Origin: an uncultured Acetatifactor sp.
GTDB taxonomy: Bacteria > Bacillota > Clostridia > Lachnospirales > Lachnospiraceae
Length of the DNA: 64,000 nt
Direction of reading: 5' to 3'
NCBI GenBank assembly: GCA_910578215.1
Contig: CAJTPH010000009.1
Span: 1 to 64,000 of the forward strand
The translations under genes and the position numbers were made by a program. The notes under the pieces are model-generated. The model had not been told where the DNA came from. It ran no database searches and saw only the letters and a list, made by a program, of their open reading frames with translations. Positions 40,312 through 49,304 of this stretch are shown piece by piece (position 1 is the stretch's first letter; the number at the start of each line of letters is the position of its first letter).

Positions 40312-42093
40312 ATGGCAGAATCAATGAAGGATTTAAAAAGGAGTCACCGCTGTGGTGAGGTTTCCGTACAGAATGTTGGAGAGAGCGTAACCGTGATGGG
40401 CTGGGTGCAGAAGCAGCGCAATAAGGGCGGTATTATTTTCGTGGACTTGAGAGACCGCTCCGGTATTTTGCAGGTTATATTTGAGGAGAGCGACTGCGGT
40501 ACAGAGAATTTTGCAAAAGCGGAAAAGCTGCGCAGCGAGTTTGTGGTGGCTGTGACGGGCAGGGTAACAAGGAGGGAGGGGGCGGTCAACGAGAACCTGG
40601 CCACCGGTGAAATCGAGGTGCGCGCGGACCAGGTGCGTATTCTGTCCGAGGCGGAGACGCCGCCTTTTCCCATTGAGGCGGATTCAAAGACCAAGGAGGA
40701 GCTTCGTCTGAAATACCGTTATCTGGATCTGAGAAGGCCTGATCTGCAGAGGAATCTCATGCTTCGCAGTAAGATTGCAACCTCGATCAGGGCTTTTCTG
40801 AGCGACGAGGGCTTTCTGGAGATCGAGACGCCTATTTTGAATAAATCCACTCCGGAGGGGGCAAGGGATTATCTGGTGCCCAGCCGGGTTCATCCGGGAA
40901 CCTTTTACGCCCTGCCCCAGTCGCCGCAGATCTTTAAGCAGCTTCTGATGTGCTCCGGGTATGACAGGTATTTTCAGATTGCGAAGTGCTTCCGGGACGA
41001 GGATCTTCGGGCGGACAGACAGCCCGAGTTTACCCAGGTGGACCTGGAGATGTCCTTTGTGGATGTGGATGACGTCATCGACGCAACGGAGAGAATGGTG
41101 GCGAAGGTCTGTAAGGAGGCGATCGGGCTGGAGGTTTCTCTGCCCATTGAACGTATGACCTGGGACGAGGCCATGAACCGCTTTGGCTCCGATAAACCGG
41201 ACACGCGCTTTGGCATGGAGCTTACGGATGTTTCAGACGTTGTGAAGGGCTGCGGCTTCGGGGTGTTTACGGGCGCGCTGGACGCAGGCGGCAGCGTAAG
41301 GGGAATCAACGTCAAGGGAAATGCCGAGATGCCCAGAAAGAAGATCGACGCCCTGGTGGAGTTTGCCAAAGGCTACGGCGCAAAGGGGCTTGCTTATCTT
41401 TGTGTAATGCCTGACGGCTCTTTTAAGTCCTCCTTTGCGAAATTTATGACAGAGGATGAGCTGAAGGCACTGTCGGAGGCAATGGGCGGCGAGCCCGGGG
41501 ACCTGCTTTTATTTGCGGCGGACAGGCTGAAGACCGTTTATGCCGTGCTGGGAGCTCTCAGAGTAGAGCTGGCGAAACAGCTTGGGCTGATAGATGAAAA
41601 TAAGTTTCATTTTCTGTGGGTGACGGAGTTCCCGCAGTTTGAGTGGAGCGACGAGGAGGAAAGGTTCGTGGCGATGCACCATCCCTTTACCATGCCCATG
41701 GAGGAGGATCTGGAGTACCTGGAATCCGATCCCGGCAGGGTGCGCGCCAAGGCTTATGATATCGTACTCAACGGCGTGGAGCTGGGCGGAGGCAGTGTGA
41801 GGATTTACCGCAGCGATATCCAGGAGAGGATGTTTGAGGCGCTGGGCTTTACGAAGGAAAAGGCCCATGAGCAGTTCGGCTTCCTGCTGGATGCCTTTAC
41901 CTATGGGGTTCCTCCCCATGCGGGGCTTGCTATCGGGCTGGACCGTTTTGTGATGCTGCTTGTAAAAGCCGAGAGCATCCGCGAGGTCATCGCGTTCCCC
42001 AAGGTAAAGGACGCATCGTGCCTTATGTCGGCGGCGCCGGATGTGGTGGATGCAAAGCAGCTGGAAGAGCTGCATCTGAGCATTACGGAGTGA
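40312..42093 (+). CDS. aspS: Aspartate-tRNA ligase
   Basis: A 593-residue bacterial-type AspRS. An N-terminal OB-fold anticodon domain ('VMGWVQKQRNKGGIIFVDLRD') is followed by the class II core ('TPEGARDYLVPSR', 'LPQSPQIFKQLLMCSG', motif 2 'CFRDEDLRADRQPEFTQVDLEM') and the inserted GAD domain of the bacterial form (about residues 290-420). Motif 3 is 'GVPPHAGLAIGLDRFVMLL'. ATG 40312 has GAGG about 12 bp upstream; the in-frame TTG 40300 is less likely. Co-transcription with hisS is likely. Whether it is discriminating or non-discriminating is not decided here. Confidence 0.95.
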   Translation: MAESMKDLKRSHRCGEVSVQNVGESVTVMGWVQKQRNKGGIIFVDLRDRSGILQVIFEESDCGTENFAKAEKLRSEFVVAVTGRVTRREGAVNENLATGEIEVRADQVRILSEAETPPFPIEADSKTKEELRLKYRYLDLRRPDLQRNLMLRSKIATSIRAFLSDEGFLEIETPILNKSTPEGARDYLVPSRVHPGTFYALPQSPQIFKQLLMCSGYDRYFQIAKCFRDEDLRADRQPEFTQVDLEMSFVDVDDVIDATERMVAKVCKEAIGLEVSLPIERMTWDEAMNRFGSDKPDTRFGMELTDVSDVVKGCGFGVFTGALDAGGSVRGINVKGNAEMPRKKIDALVEFAKGYGAKGLAYLCVMPDGSFKSSFAKFMTEDELKALSEAMGGEPGDLLLFAADRLKTVYAVLGALRVELAKQLGLIDENKFHFLWVTEFPQFEWSDEEERFVAMHHPFTMPMEEDLEYLESDPGRVRAKAYDIVLNGVELGGGSVRIYRSDIQERMFEALGFTKEKAHEQFGFLLDAFTYGVPPHAGLAIGLDRFVMLLVKAESIREVIAFPKVKDASCLMSAAPDVVDAKQLEELHLSITE

Positions 42094-42103
42094 GTGCTGT
42101 GCC

Positions 42104-42871
42104 ATGGAGGTTAGGGCGGACATATATCTTCTTGATATAAGGGCTTTTCTGGAGAATGAAGGACGCGGTCTGCTGCTTGAGGAGGCTTTTTCAAGGCTGG
42201 ACGAGGAACGCAGGGAAAAGGCCCGGCGCATAAGGCAGGAGAGAGGGCGGGCTGCCAGCCTGGGAGCCGGGCTTCTGCTGCAGTATGCGGTGCGGCGGGC
42301 GGAGTCCGCGGGGGGCGTGAATGCGGTGCCAGAAACGGAGCCCGCGGGGGGTGTCAAAGCCCTGGGGATTACGGAATCCGCGCGGAACGCGGGCACGGTC
42401 CTGACGCGGTGTTCGGTTTACGGGCTTTTGAGGGGGCTGGATGCCCCCCTGTCTTTTGCATATAGGTATGAAAAGAGCGGAAAGCCTTATTTCACCAATT
42501 ATCCGTATTATTTTAATCTCTCCCATTCGGGGGATTATGTGGTCTGCGCGCTTTCCGAAAGGGAGGTGGGCATCGACCTTCAGGAGCATCGGGCTGTTGA
42601 TTTTCAAAGAATGGCAGGGCGCTTTTTTTCGTCGGCGGAGGCTGACGTTCTTGCCCGGGCAGAGGACAGAGAGGCTTTTTTCTTCCGGCTCTGGGCCAGG
42701 AAGGAGGCTTACGGGAAGCTCACAGGGAAGGGGCTTGCGGATGCTCTTGGAAAGGATCTGTGGAGCGGCAAAACGGAAATTGCCGGGAAGCTCTGCTGGC
42801 AGGAGTATGAGGCGCTTTCCGGATACAGCATGGCGGTCTGTCAGCGGGCGTTGCAAATCAAAGGAATCTGA
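42104..42871 (+). CDS. 4'-phosphopantetheinyl transferase (Sfp-type)
   Basis: A 255-residue enzyme that would transfer phosphopantetheine from CoA to carrier proteins. Motifs are 'YYFNLSHSGDYVVCAL', 'VGIDLQ' (Mg-binding Asp about residue 157) and 'FFFRLWARKEAYGKLTGKGL' (W-x-x-K-E-A). Residues about 65-100 contain an odd Gly/Ala-rich insertion with two near-identical units ('SAGGVNAVPETEP', 'AGGVKALGITES') encoded by an imperfect 36-bp tandem repeat; the core fold around it seems intact. No polyketide or non-ribosomal peptide genes lie nearby. Start ATG 42104 lies 11 bp after the aspS stop. Confidence 0.9.
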   Translation: MEVRADIYLLDIRAFLENEGRGLLLEEAFSRLDEERREKARRIRQERGRAASLGAGLLLQYAVRRAESAGGVNAVPETEPAGGVKALGITESARNAGTVLTRCSVYGLLRGLDAPLSFAYRYEKSGKPYFTNYPYYFNLSHSGDYVVCALSEREVGIDLQEHRAVDFQRMAGRFFSSAEADVLARAEDREAFFFRLWARKEAYGKLTGKGLADALGKDLWSGKTEIAGKLCWQEYEALSGYSMAVCQRALQIKGI

Positions 42872-42889
42872 AAAAGGAACAACGATTTT

Positions 42890-44722
42890 ATGAAACGATT
42901 AATGAAATATTTGAGCGATTACAAAAAGGAATCCATTCTGGCGCCGCTTTTTAAGCTGCTGGAAGCGTTTTTTGAGCTTCTTGTGCCCCTTGTGGTGGCA
43001 AATATTATAGACAGGGGTATTCCCGGCGAGGATATGGGCTATATCGGCAAAATGGGGCTTTGCCTTCTGGCCCTTGCGGTGGTGGGGCTGGTCAGCTCCA
43101 TAACGGCACAGTTTTTTGCCGCCAAGGCGGCGGTGGGCTTCTCCACCAAGCTGCGCCAGGCGCTGTTCGATCATATTCAGGGGCTGAATTTTACCAATAT
43201 TGACAGGGTGGGGTCGTCTACCATGATCACCCGCATGACCAGCGATATCAACCAGGTCCAGTCGGGAGTCAACATGGTGCTGCGGCTTTTTCTGCGTTCA
43301 CCCATCATCGTGTTCGGAGCCATGATTATGGCGTTTACCATTGACGTGAAATGCGCGCTGATTTTTGTGGTGGCAATTCCGCTGCTTGCGATTGTGGTGT
43401 TCGGCATTATGATGTGGACGATGCCGCTGTATAAGAAGGTGCAGGCAGGGCTGGACAGGGTGCTTGGCATCACCAGGGAAAACCTCACCGGCGTGCGCGT
43501 GATACGGGCGTTTCACAAGGAGGCGGAGGAGGAAGAAAAATTTAATGCCGCCACCAAAGCGCTTGCGGACAGCCAGACCTTTGTGGGCAAGATCAGCGCC
43601 GTCATGAACCCTGTGACATATGTGATCGTAAACGGGGCGATTATCGCGCTGATCTATACGGGCGCCCTTCAGGTGGACGCGGGCAATTTAACCCGGGGCG
43701 AGGTGGTTGCGGTCATCAATTACATGTCTCAGATTCTGGTTGAGCTTGTAAAGCTTGCAAACCTGATCATTACTATCACCAAGGCGCTGGCCTGCGCGGA
43801 CCGTGTGGCGGGAGTGTTTGAGATCCGCAATGATGAGGCGTCCGGGCTTGCCGGTAAAACGGAGGCGGAGCAGGGCATTGCAGGGGAAAAGGAAGCGCTT
43901 GAGACAGGCTTGCCTGGGTCCGGGAAGGCGCAGAAAGCGCACGGGGGCGGGGTTCCCTTCCTGCAGTTTGACCATGTGTCGCTGACCTATGCCGCGGCGG
44001 GGGCGGAGACCCTGCATGACATGAATTTTGTGGTGAACAGAGGGGAGACGGTGGGCATCATCGGCGGAACCGGCTCCGGTAAATCCTCTTTTGTAAATTT
44101 GATTCCCGGATTTTATCCGGCGACGGAAGGCGCTGTTCTGCTGGAAGGGCAGGATATTCGGGAAATGCCCGAGGAAGCCCTGAGAAGCCGTATCGGCGTG
44201 GTTCCCCAGAAGGCGGTGCTTTTTAAGGGGACCATTCGCAGCAATCTCCAGTGGGGAAAGCCCGATGCCACGGAGGAGGAGATGTGGCAGGCGGTGGAGA
44301 CGGCGCAGGCGAGAGAGGTCGTGGAGGGAAAGAAGGGCGGCCTGGATGCGCCTGTTGCCCAGAACGGCAAGAATTTCTCCGGCGGGCAGAGGCAGCGCCT
44401 TACCATAGCCAGGGCGTTGGTGCGCAGGCCGGAGATACTGATACTGGACGACAGCGCTTCGGCACTGGATTACGCGACGGACGCGAAGCTGAGGGCGGCG
44501 CTTAAGAGCTATGGGGGCAGTACCACCGTCTTTATCGTATCCCAGAGAGCTTCCTCCATCCGTCATGCGGACAAGATAATCGTGCTGGATGACGGCGAGC
44601 TGGCGGGAATCGGGACTCATGACGAGCTGCTGAAAAGCTGCGGCGTATATCAGGAGATTTATTATTCCCAGTACTCCGACGAGAGGCCAAAGACTGTGAA
44701 AACCCAGGAAGGAGGGCGCTGA
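42890..44722 (+). CDS. Heterodimeric ABC exporter subunit (degenerate ATP site)
   Basis: A 610-residue half-transporter. Six membrane helices in the first ~320 residues are joined to an ATPase domain with Walker A 'GGTGSGKSS' (about residue 394), signature 'FSGGQRQRL', Walker B 'ILILDDSASALD' and switch region 'IVSQRASSI'. The catalytic Glu after Walker B is Asp and the switch His is Gln, so this subunit supplies the non-catalytic half-site, as in BmrC/TM287-like heterodimers. A linker of about 35 residues (around 315-350, rich in Gly, Glu and Lys) between membrane and ATPase parts is longer than usual. It pairs with the next gene. Likely a drug or lipid exporter. Confidence 0.92.
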   Translation: MKRLMKYLSDYKKESILAPLFKLLEAFFELLVPLVVANIIDRGIPGEDMGYIGKMGLCLLALAVVGLVSSITAQFFAAKAAVGFSTKLRQALFDHIQGLNFTNIDRVGSSTMITRMTSDINQVQSGVNMVLRLFLRSPIIVFGAMIMAFTIDVKCALIFVVAIPLLAIVVFGIMMWTMPLYKKVQAGLDRVLGITRENLTGVRVIRAFHKEAEEEEKFNAATKALADSQTFVGKISAVMNPVTYVIVNGAIIALIYTGALQVDAGNLTRGEVVAVINYMSQILVELVKLANLIITITKALACADRVAGVFEIRNDEASGLAGKTEAEQGIAGEKEALETGLPGSGKAQKAHGGGVPFLQFDHVSLTYAAAGAETLHDMNFVVNRGETVGIIGGTGSGKSSFVNLIPGFYPATEGAVLLEGQDIREMPEEALRSRIGVVPQKAVLFKGTIRSNLQWGKPDATEEEMWQAVETAQAREVVEGKKGGLDAPVAQNGKNFSGGQRQRLTIARALVRRPEILILDDSASALDYATDAKLRAALKSYGGSTTVFIVSQRASSIRHADKIIVLDDGELAGIGTHDELLKSCGVYQEIYYSQYSDERPKTVKTQEGGR

Positions 44723-44723
44723 A

Positions 44724-46487
44724 ATGGCAGATAAGCAAATTTATCAAAAGTCCGGTCAGATGGCGGCGCTTAGACAGGTGCTTGCCTATATCCGGAAATA
44801 TTGGTTTCTTGTGGGCCTGTCCCTGATCCTGGCGGCTGTCACCGTGGCGCTTACCCTCTATGTGCCCATATTGACCGGAAACGCGGTGGACCTGCTTCTG
44901 GGGAAGGAGGCGGTGGACTTTGACAGTATATTCCGGATCATGATAATGATTGCCGCCGCCGTTGCTGCCACGGCAGTGGCGCAGTGGGTGATGAACACCT
45001 GCAATAACCATATAACCTATCATGTGGTAAAGGATATCAGGGAGGCGGCGTTTCATAAGCTGGAGCAGCTGCCCTTGAAATATCTGGACAACAAGGCCTA
45101 CGGCGATATTGTCAGCCGTGTGGTGGCGGATGTGGACACCTTTGCGGACGGTCTGCTCATGGGCTTTACACAGCTTTTTACCGGTGTGCTGACTATCGGC
45201 GGGACGCTTATTTTCATGCTGGTCACCAATGTGCCCATCGCGCTGGTGGTAATCTGCATAACCCCGGTATCGTTTTTGGTGGCAAGGTTTATCGCCACAA
45301 AAACCTATTCCATGTTTAAGCTTCAGTCGGAGACCAGAGGGGAGCAGACCTCCCTGATCGAGGAGATGATAGGGAACCAGAAAATTGTGAAGACCTTTTC
45401 CAGGGAGGAAGCCGTCAGGAATCAGTTTGCCGAGATCAACGGCAGGCTGAAGGATTGTTCCCTGAAGGCGATTTTTTTCTCGTCGATCACAAACCCGGCG
45501 ACGCGGTTTGTCAACAGCCTTGTGTATGCGGGTGTGGGCATTTTCGGGGCGTTTGTGGCAATCAAGGGAGGCATCAGCGTGGGGCGGCTGACCTGCTTTT
45601 TAAGCTATGCCAATCAGTACACAAAGCCCTTTAACGAGATATCCGGCGTTGTGACGGAGCTGCAGAATGCCCTTGCCTGTGCCGCCCGGATCTTTGAGCT
45701 TATAGACGAGGAGCCCCAGCTTCCGGATTCGGATACGGCGCTTGTCCTGGAGAAGGCACAGGGCAATGTGAGGCTTGAGGATGTTAATTTCAGCTATGTG
45801 CCGGATAAGGAGCTGATCAGGGGCTTTAACCTGGAGGTGCAGCCCGGACAGCGTGTGGCGATCGTAGGGCCTACGGGCTGCGGCAAGACCACGGTCATCA
45901 ATCTTCTGATGCGCTTTTACGATGTGGACAGCGGAAGCATTAAGGTGGACGGCACGGATATCCGGGAGATGACCAGGGGCAGCCTGCGCACCAATTACGG
46001 TATGGTTTTGCAGGATACATGGCTCCGCGCCGGGACCATCCGTGACAATATACGCATGGGAAAGCCGGAAGCCACAGACGAGGAGGTTATCGCGGCGGCC
46101 AAGGCGGCACATGCCCACAGCTTTATACGGCGGCTTTCCGCAGGCTATGACACGGTGATAACGGAGGACGGGGGCAGCCTGTCCCAGGGGCAGAGGCAGC
46201 TTCTGTGTATAGCGAGAGTGATGCTCTGTCTGCCGCCCATGCTGATTTTGGACGAGGCCACATCCTCCATCGATACCCGTACCGAATTAAAGATCCAGAA
46301 TGCGTTTGCAAAAATGATGGAGGGCAGAACCAGCTTTATCGTGGCGCACAGATTGTCCACCATTCAGGAGGCGGACATTATTCTTGTCATGAAGGACGGC
46401 AATATCGTCGAGCAGGGCAGCCACGAGACGCTGCTGGCGAAGGGCGGATTTTATGCGGCGCTTTATAACAGCCAGTTTGCAGGCTGA
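44724..46487 (+). CDS. Heterodimeric ABC exporter subunit (catalytic ATP site)
   Basis: The 587-residue partner of the preceding half-transporter. It has six membrane helices, then Walker A 'GPTGCGKTT' (about residue 383), signature 'LSQGQRQLL', Walker B 'MLILDEATSSID' with the catalytic Glu intact and switch His in 'IVAHRLSTI'. The consensus Walker B and H-loop contrast with the degenerate partner, as expected for an asymmetric exporter (YheI/YheH or BmrCD class). AGGAGG precedes ATG 44724, one base after the upstream stop. A strong terminator follows at 46579. Confidence 0.93.
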   Translation: MADKQIYQKSGQMAALRQVLAYIRKYWFLVGLSLILAAVTVALTLYVPILTGNAVDLLLGKEAVDFDSIFRIMIMIAAAVAATAVAQWVMNTCNNHITYHVVKDIREAAFHKLEQLPLKYLDNKAYGDIVSRVVADVDTFADGLLMGFTQLFTGVLTIGGTLIFMLVTNVPIALVVICITPVSFLVARFIATKTYSMFKLQSETRGEQTSLIEEMIGNQKIVKTFSREEAVRNQFAEINGRLKDCSLKAIFFSSITNPATRFVNSLVYAGVGIFGAFVAIKGGISVGRLTCFLSYANQYTKPFNEISGVVTELQNALACAARIFELIDEEPQLPDSDTALVLEKAQGNVRLEDVNFSYVPDKELIRGFNLEVQPGQRVAIVGPTGCGKTTVINLLMRFYDVDSGSIKVDGTDIREMTRGSLRTNYGMVLQDTWLRAGTIRDNIRMGKPEATDEEVIAAAKAAHAHSFIRRLSAGYDTVITEDGGSLSQGQRQLLCIARVMLCLPPMLILDEATSSIDTRTELKIQNAFAKMMEGRTSFIVAHRLSTIQEADIILVMKDGNIVEQGSHETLLAKGGFYAALYNSQFAG

Positions 46488-46578
46488 CAAATGGCTTTGC
46501 TGATATGACGGTAACGGAGCCGGCTTGAAACGCCTAAAAAATGACATGAATTGCCGTCAGGTATTATATGATTCATAT

Positions 46579-46620
46579 AAAAAGCCGATAAACAAATATA
46601 GGGTTTATTGGCTTTTTGTT
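46579..46620 (+). terminator. Rho-independent terminator after the ABC exporter operon
   Basis: AAAAAGCC-G-ATAAAC (46579-46593) pairs with GTTTAT-T-GGCTTTTT (46603-46617), giving a stem of about 15 bp with one G-T wobble, followed by GTTTT. It is A/T-flanked on both sides. Confidence 0.8.
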
Positions 46621-46701
46621 TTATGGGCTTGATCATTTTTATACACGGAATTGTGCCTGCGGTTCAATATCCGCAGGGCACGGAAAGGTGTGGGTATCGG
46701 T

Positions 46702-47673
46702 ATGAAGATAGAAAGAAACATAACCGTTTTTGCGGGGGAGACGGGGCAGGCTTCCGGGACAGAGAGACCCGACAAAGCGCGGCAGGAGAAGGATACGCAG
46801 AAGAACGGCATAGTGTATGCGGGGAATTTTCAGGGGGATATGCCTGTACGCGACCGTATCCGGCAGAAAAAGGAGCAGGCTCAGAGGGAGGCGATGAAGG
46901 TGGTACAGGAAGCATGGGACGGGGACCGTGCCGTCGACGACGACCTGAATGAGAGAAGGGCACGTATCCGGGAGCTGAATCAGTCCACCAAAGAGTCTCA
47001 GGACAGAATTGCCGGGCTTAAGGGGCGGCAGGATAAGCTTAAGGAGGCTTACGGTATTGCCGGGGACAGCCAGGAGGAGCAGGAGCTTGCACTTTTGAGA
47101 AAGAGGAATGCCGCAGCCAGGGGAGGAGGTTCCCTTTCGGAGGAGGAAATGCTCAGGTGCGACGAGATAGACAGGAGAGGCTTAAGCGATTACCAGAAGG
47201 AGCAGCTGAATCTGGACGAGCATATCAGAACGGAGCAGGAGGTGGTGGACCGGAACGAACGGCAGGTTCTCATTGAGAATGCCGTGATCCGCGGCACCAA
47301 GCTGGAGCGGCTGAAATACCACCACATGGAGGACGCACAGAAGCAGGCGGAGGCGATCAAGCAGGCGGCAGGCCAGGAGATCATGGGAATGCTGGTGGAG
47401 GATGCCAGGGAGCATGTGGACGAGGAGCAGGAGGAAAGAGAGGAGAAGGCGGAAGAAATCAAGGAAAAGAAAGAGGAGCAGGAGGAACTGATCGAGAAGC
47501 GTAAAGAGGATAGGAATGAGCTGGAGGAGCTCATGGAGGATATGCCCGTAGACGAAATGATAAACCTGGCGGAAAAACAGGAGGAGATCCAGCAGGAGGT
47601 CCAGAATATAATGAATAAGATGGCGCTGGTGGAAGAGGATATCAAGGGCGTCGCAATAGATACTAACGTGTAA
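46702..47673 (+). CDS. Long coiled-coil protein, hypothetical
   Basis: A 323-residue soluble protein with no recognised family. Almost all of it is charged helix: coiled coil about residues 60-130 ('RDRIRQKKEQAQREAMKVVQEAW'), and a very Glu/Lys-rich segment about 230-295 ('EEREEKAEEIKEKKEEQEEL') that may be a single alpha-helix. There is no signal peptide, membrane helix or zinc motif. ATG 46702 is preferred because GGAAAGGTGTGGG lies upstream. It stands alone between the exporter terminator and the surface-protein region. A structural or scaffolding role is the most that can be suggested. Confidence 0.6.
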   Translation: MKIERNITVFAGETGQASGTERPDKARQEKDTQKNGIVYAGNFQGDMPVRDRIRQKKEQAQREAMKVVQEAWDGDRAVDDDLNERRARIRELNQSTKESQDRIAGLKGRQDKLKEAYGIAGDSQEEQELALLRKRNAAARGGGSLSEEEMLRCDEIDRRGLSDYQKEQLNLDEHIRTEQEVVDRNERQVLIENAVIRGTKLERLKYHHMEDAQKQAEAIKQAAGQEIMGMLVEDAREHVDEEQEEREEKAEEIKEKKEEQEELIEKRKEDRNELEELMEDMPVDEMINLAEKQEEIQQEVQNIMNKMALVEEDIKGVAIDTNV

Positions 47674-47718
47674 AACCGGGGCCGGAGCTGCCGCGGGGAA
47701 TCGTCATATTACGATTTT

Positions 47719-47784
47719 ATTCAGAGCCATTATTTATTCGGAAGGCAAGGGCATTGGGCTTGCGGATGAATGATGGCTCTGAAT
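47719..47784. repeat. Long inverted repeat upstream of the C39-like peptidase gene
   Basis: ATTCAGAGCCAT (47719-47730) and ATGGCTCTGAAT (47773-47784) are perfect 12-bp arms around 42 nt. An inner stem GGCAAG/CTTGC lies near the centre. There is no T tract. It ends about 60 bp before the peptidase start. Confidence 0.55.
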
Positions 47785-47842
47785 TTGGTAAAATTTCGGA
47801 GATACAGGGGACCATAAAGAAAGGAAAAACGGGAAAAGGAAG

Positions 47843-49135
47843 ATGAAGAACAGGAAAGCTGAAAAGAGAAAGAATATTGTCAGATTTATCAGACTTGCCG
47901 GGGCGGTAAGCCTGACGGGCTTGTGCTTTTTGCACGGAGGCTCGCGGGTAAGCGCGGGAATCATGGAAAACGTGTTCGATGAGCATTATTATGCGGACAA
48001 GTACCCTGACCTAAAAGAGGCGCATGGCTATGACAGGGAGGCGCTGTGGCAGCATTTTGCCGATCATGGCCTGAGCGAGGGGCGGGTCATGAACGACTTC
48101 ATCGACGTTTTTACATACAGAGATACATACCGGGACTTGAATGAGGCATTCGGCGATGACTGGGACGCATACGTATATCATTATCTGACCTCCGGGGCAG
48201 AGGAGGGAAGGCTTGCGGGGGGCAGATTTGACGCCCTGGACTATGCGGACATAGAGCCGGAGCTGCAGAAGCTGCTGGAAGAATATGGAGGAGACGACGA
48301 GCCTGACGAGCAGGATGCTTTTCCGCTGCCGGAAGGCTTCTGGGAGCAGGCCATCGCCAAGGGCAGCTATGGGGCGCAGTGGAGGCTGGACCAGGTGGAT
48401 ACGCCTCAATTGCGCAGCTTTGAGGAAATCATGCTAAGGCTGAACGAGCTTGGACAGGAGGATGAACTCATCGCGCAAATTTACGGCAGCTACTTTGTAT
48501 ATCCGGAAAATATGCTGCAGGCTCTGGTGAATAACCCGGAGATGGCGGGCTTCGTCAGCGGCTATACGGGAAATACTGCAAGTGCGTCCGGCGGGTTTTC
48601 AGAGGATGAGCTTGCTTTGAAATTTCCGTTATTTCTGCAGTGGGACCCAAGGTGGGGATATGTGCAATACGGGGATAACAGCAATATCGGGCTTTCGGGC
48701 TGCGGTCCCACCTGCCTGTCCATGGCACTTTATTACCTGACGGGGAACGCGGGCATCACTCCTGACAGTGTTGCCGCCTACAGCATGGCCAGCGGTTATT
48801 ATGTGCCGGGCGCGGGAACCGCGTGGAAGCTTCTCACAGATCTGCCGGAGAAATACGGCGTAAAGGTAAGCGAACCGATGTGGTCGGAGCAGACGCTTGA
48901 AGCGGCCCTGGACCAGGGAAAAATTGTCATCTGCTCCATGAGGCCGGGGGACTTTACCGCGGGCGGTCATTTTATAGTGATCTACGGTTATGACGAGGAG
49001 GGCTTTATGATAAACGATCCCAACTGTGTGGCAAGGAGCATGAGGCACTGGACATACGGGGAGATTGCGGCGCAGATCAAGCATGTCTGGGTTCTGGAGG
49101 GCCAGGCGGCCCCTGATGTGCCCTCAGACTGTTAG
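47843..49135 (+). CDS. Secreted C39-like (papain-fold) peptidase
   Basis: A 430-residue exported protein. A signal peptide (about residues 1-38, cut near 'SRVSAG') is followed by two copies of a motif common in clostridial cell-surface proteins (Y-x-x-x-Y-x-D-L...G-x-x-EGR, e.g. 'YYADKYPDLKEAHGYD' and 'YRDTYRDLNEAFGDD'). The C-terminal ~180 residues form a Peptidase_C39_2 domain: Gln in 'FLQWDPRWG', catalytic Cys in 'SGCGPTCLSM' and His in 'GGHFIVIYGYDEEGFMINDPN' with a downstream Asp/Asn. It is likely a secreted cysteine peptidase acting on the cell wall or surface peptides. AAAAGGAAG precedes ATG 47843. Confidence 0.85.
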   Translation: MKNRKAEKRKNIVRFIRLAGAVSLTGLCFLHGGSRVSAGIMENVFDEHYYADKYPDLKEAHGYDREALWQHFADHGLSEGRVMNDFIDVFTYRDTYRDLNEAFGDDWDAYVYHYLTSGAEEGRLAGGRFDALDYADIEPELQKLLEEYGGDDEPDEQDAFPLPEGFWEQAIAKGSYGAQWRLDQVDTPQLRSFEEIMLRLNELGQEDELIAQIYGSYFVYPENMLQALVNNPEMAGFVSGYTGNTASASGGFSEDELALKFPLFLQWDPRWGYVQYGDNSNIGLSGCGPTCLSMALYYLTGNAGITPDSVAAYSMASGYYVPGAGTAWKLLTDLPEKYGVKVSEPMWSEQTLEAALDQGKIVICSMRPGDFTAGGHFIVIYGYDEEGFMINDPNCVARSMRHWTYGEIAAQIKHVWVLEGQAAPDVPSDC

Positions 49136-49148
49136 AGGCATTTCTTCC

Positions 49149-49177
49149 TTTACTTTTTTTGAATGCTGTTGTATAAT
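49149..49177 (+). promoter_or_regulatory. Probable promoter of the first glycosidase module
   Basis: TATAAT at 49172-49177 with TTTACT 17 bp upstream (49149-49154), about 130 bp before the GTG start at 49305. The -35 box is poor. Confidence 0.5.
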
Positions 49178-49304
49178 GCCCGTGGTACAGGATAAGGATA
49201 ACGGAACCTTTGAGGCGCTGCTTATTGGAATATTTATTGTAGCTTTTTATTTGGTTTTGTTATAGGAATTTGAGTCGCAGCACAGCCGCGGCGTGGAGGT
49301 TAAC

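Noticed and set aside
42890..44722. ABC exporter subunit lacking the catalytic Glu and switch His, suggesting a defect
   Set aside because: Such degenerate sites are normal in one subunit of heterodimeric exporters, and the adjacent partner has the intact site.
49176..49265. Small hydrophobic frame (29 codons) before glycosidase copy 1
   Set aside because: Its ATG overlaps the predicted -10 box, so it would not be on the transcript; no ribosome-binding site.
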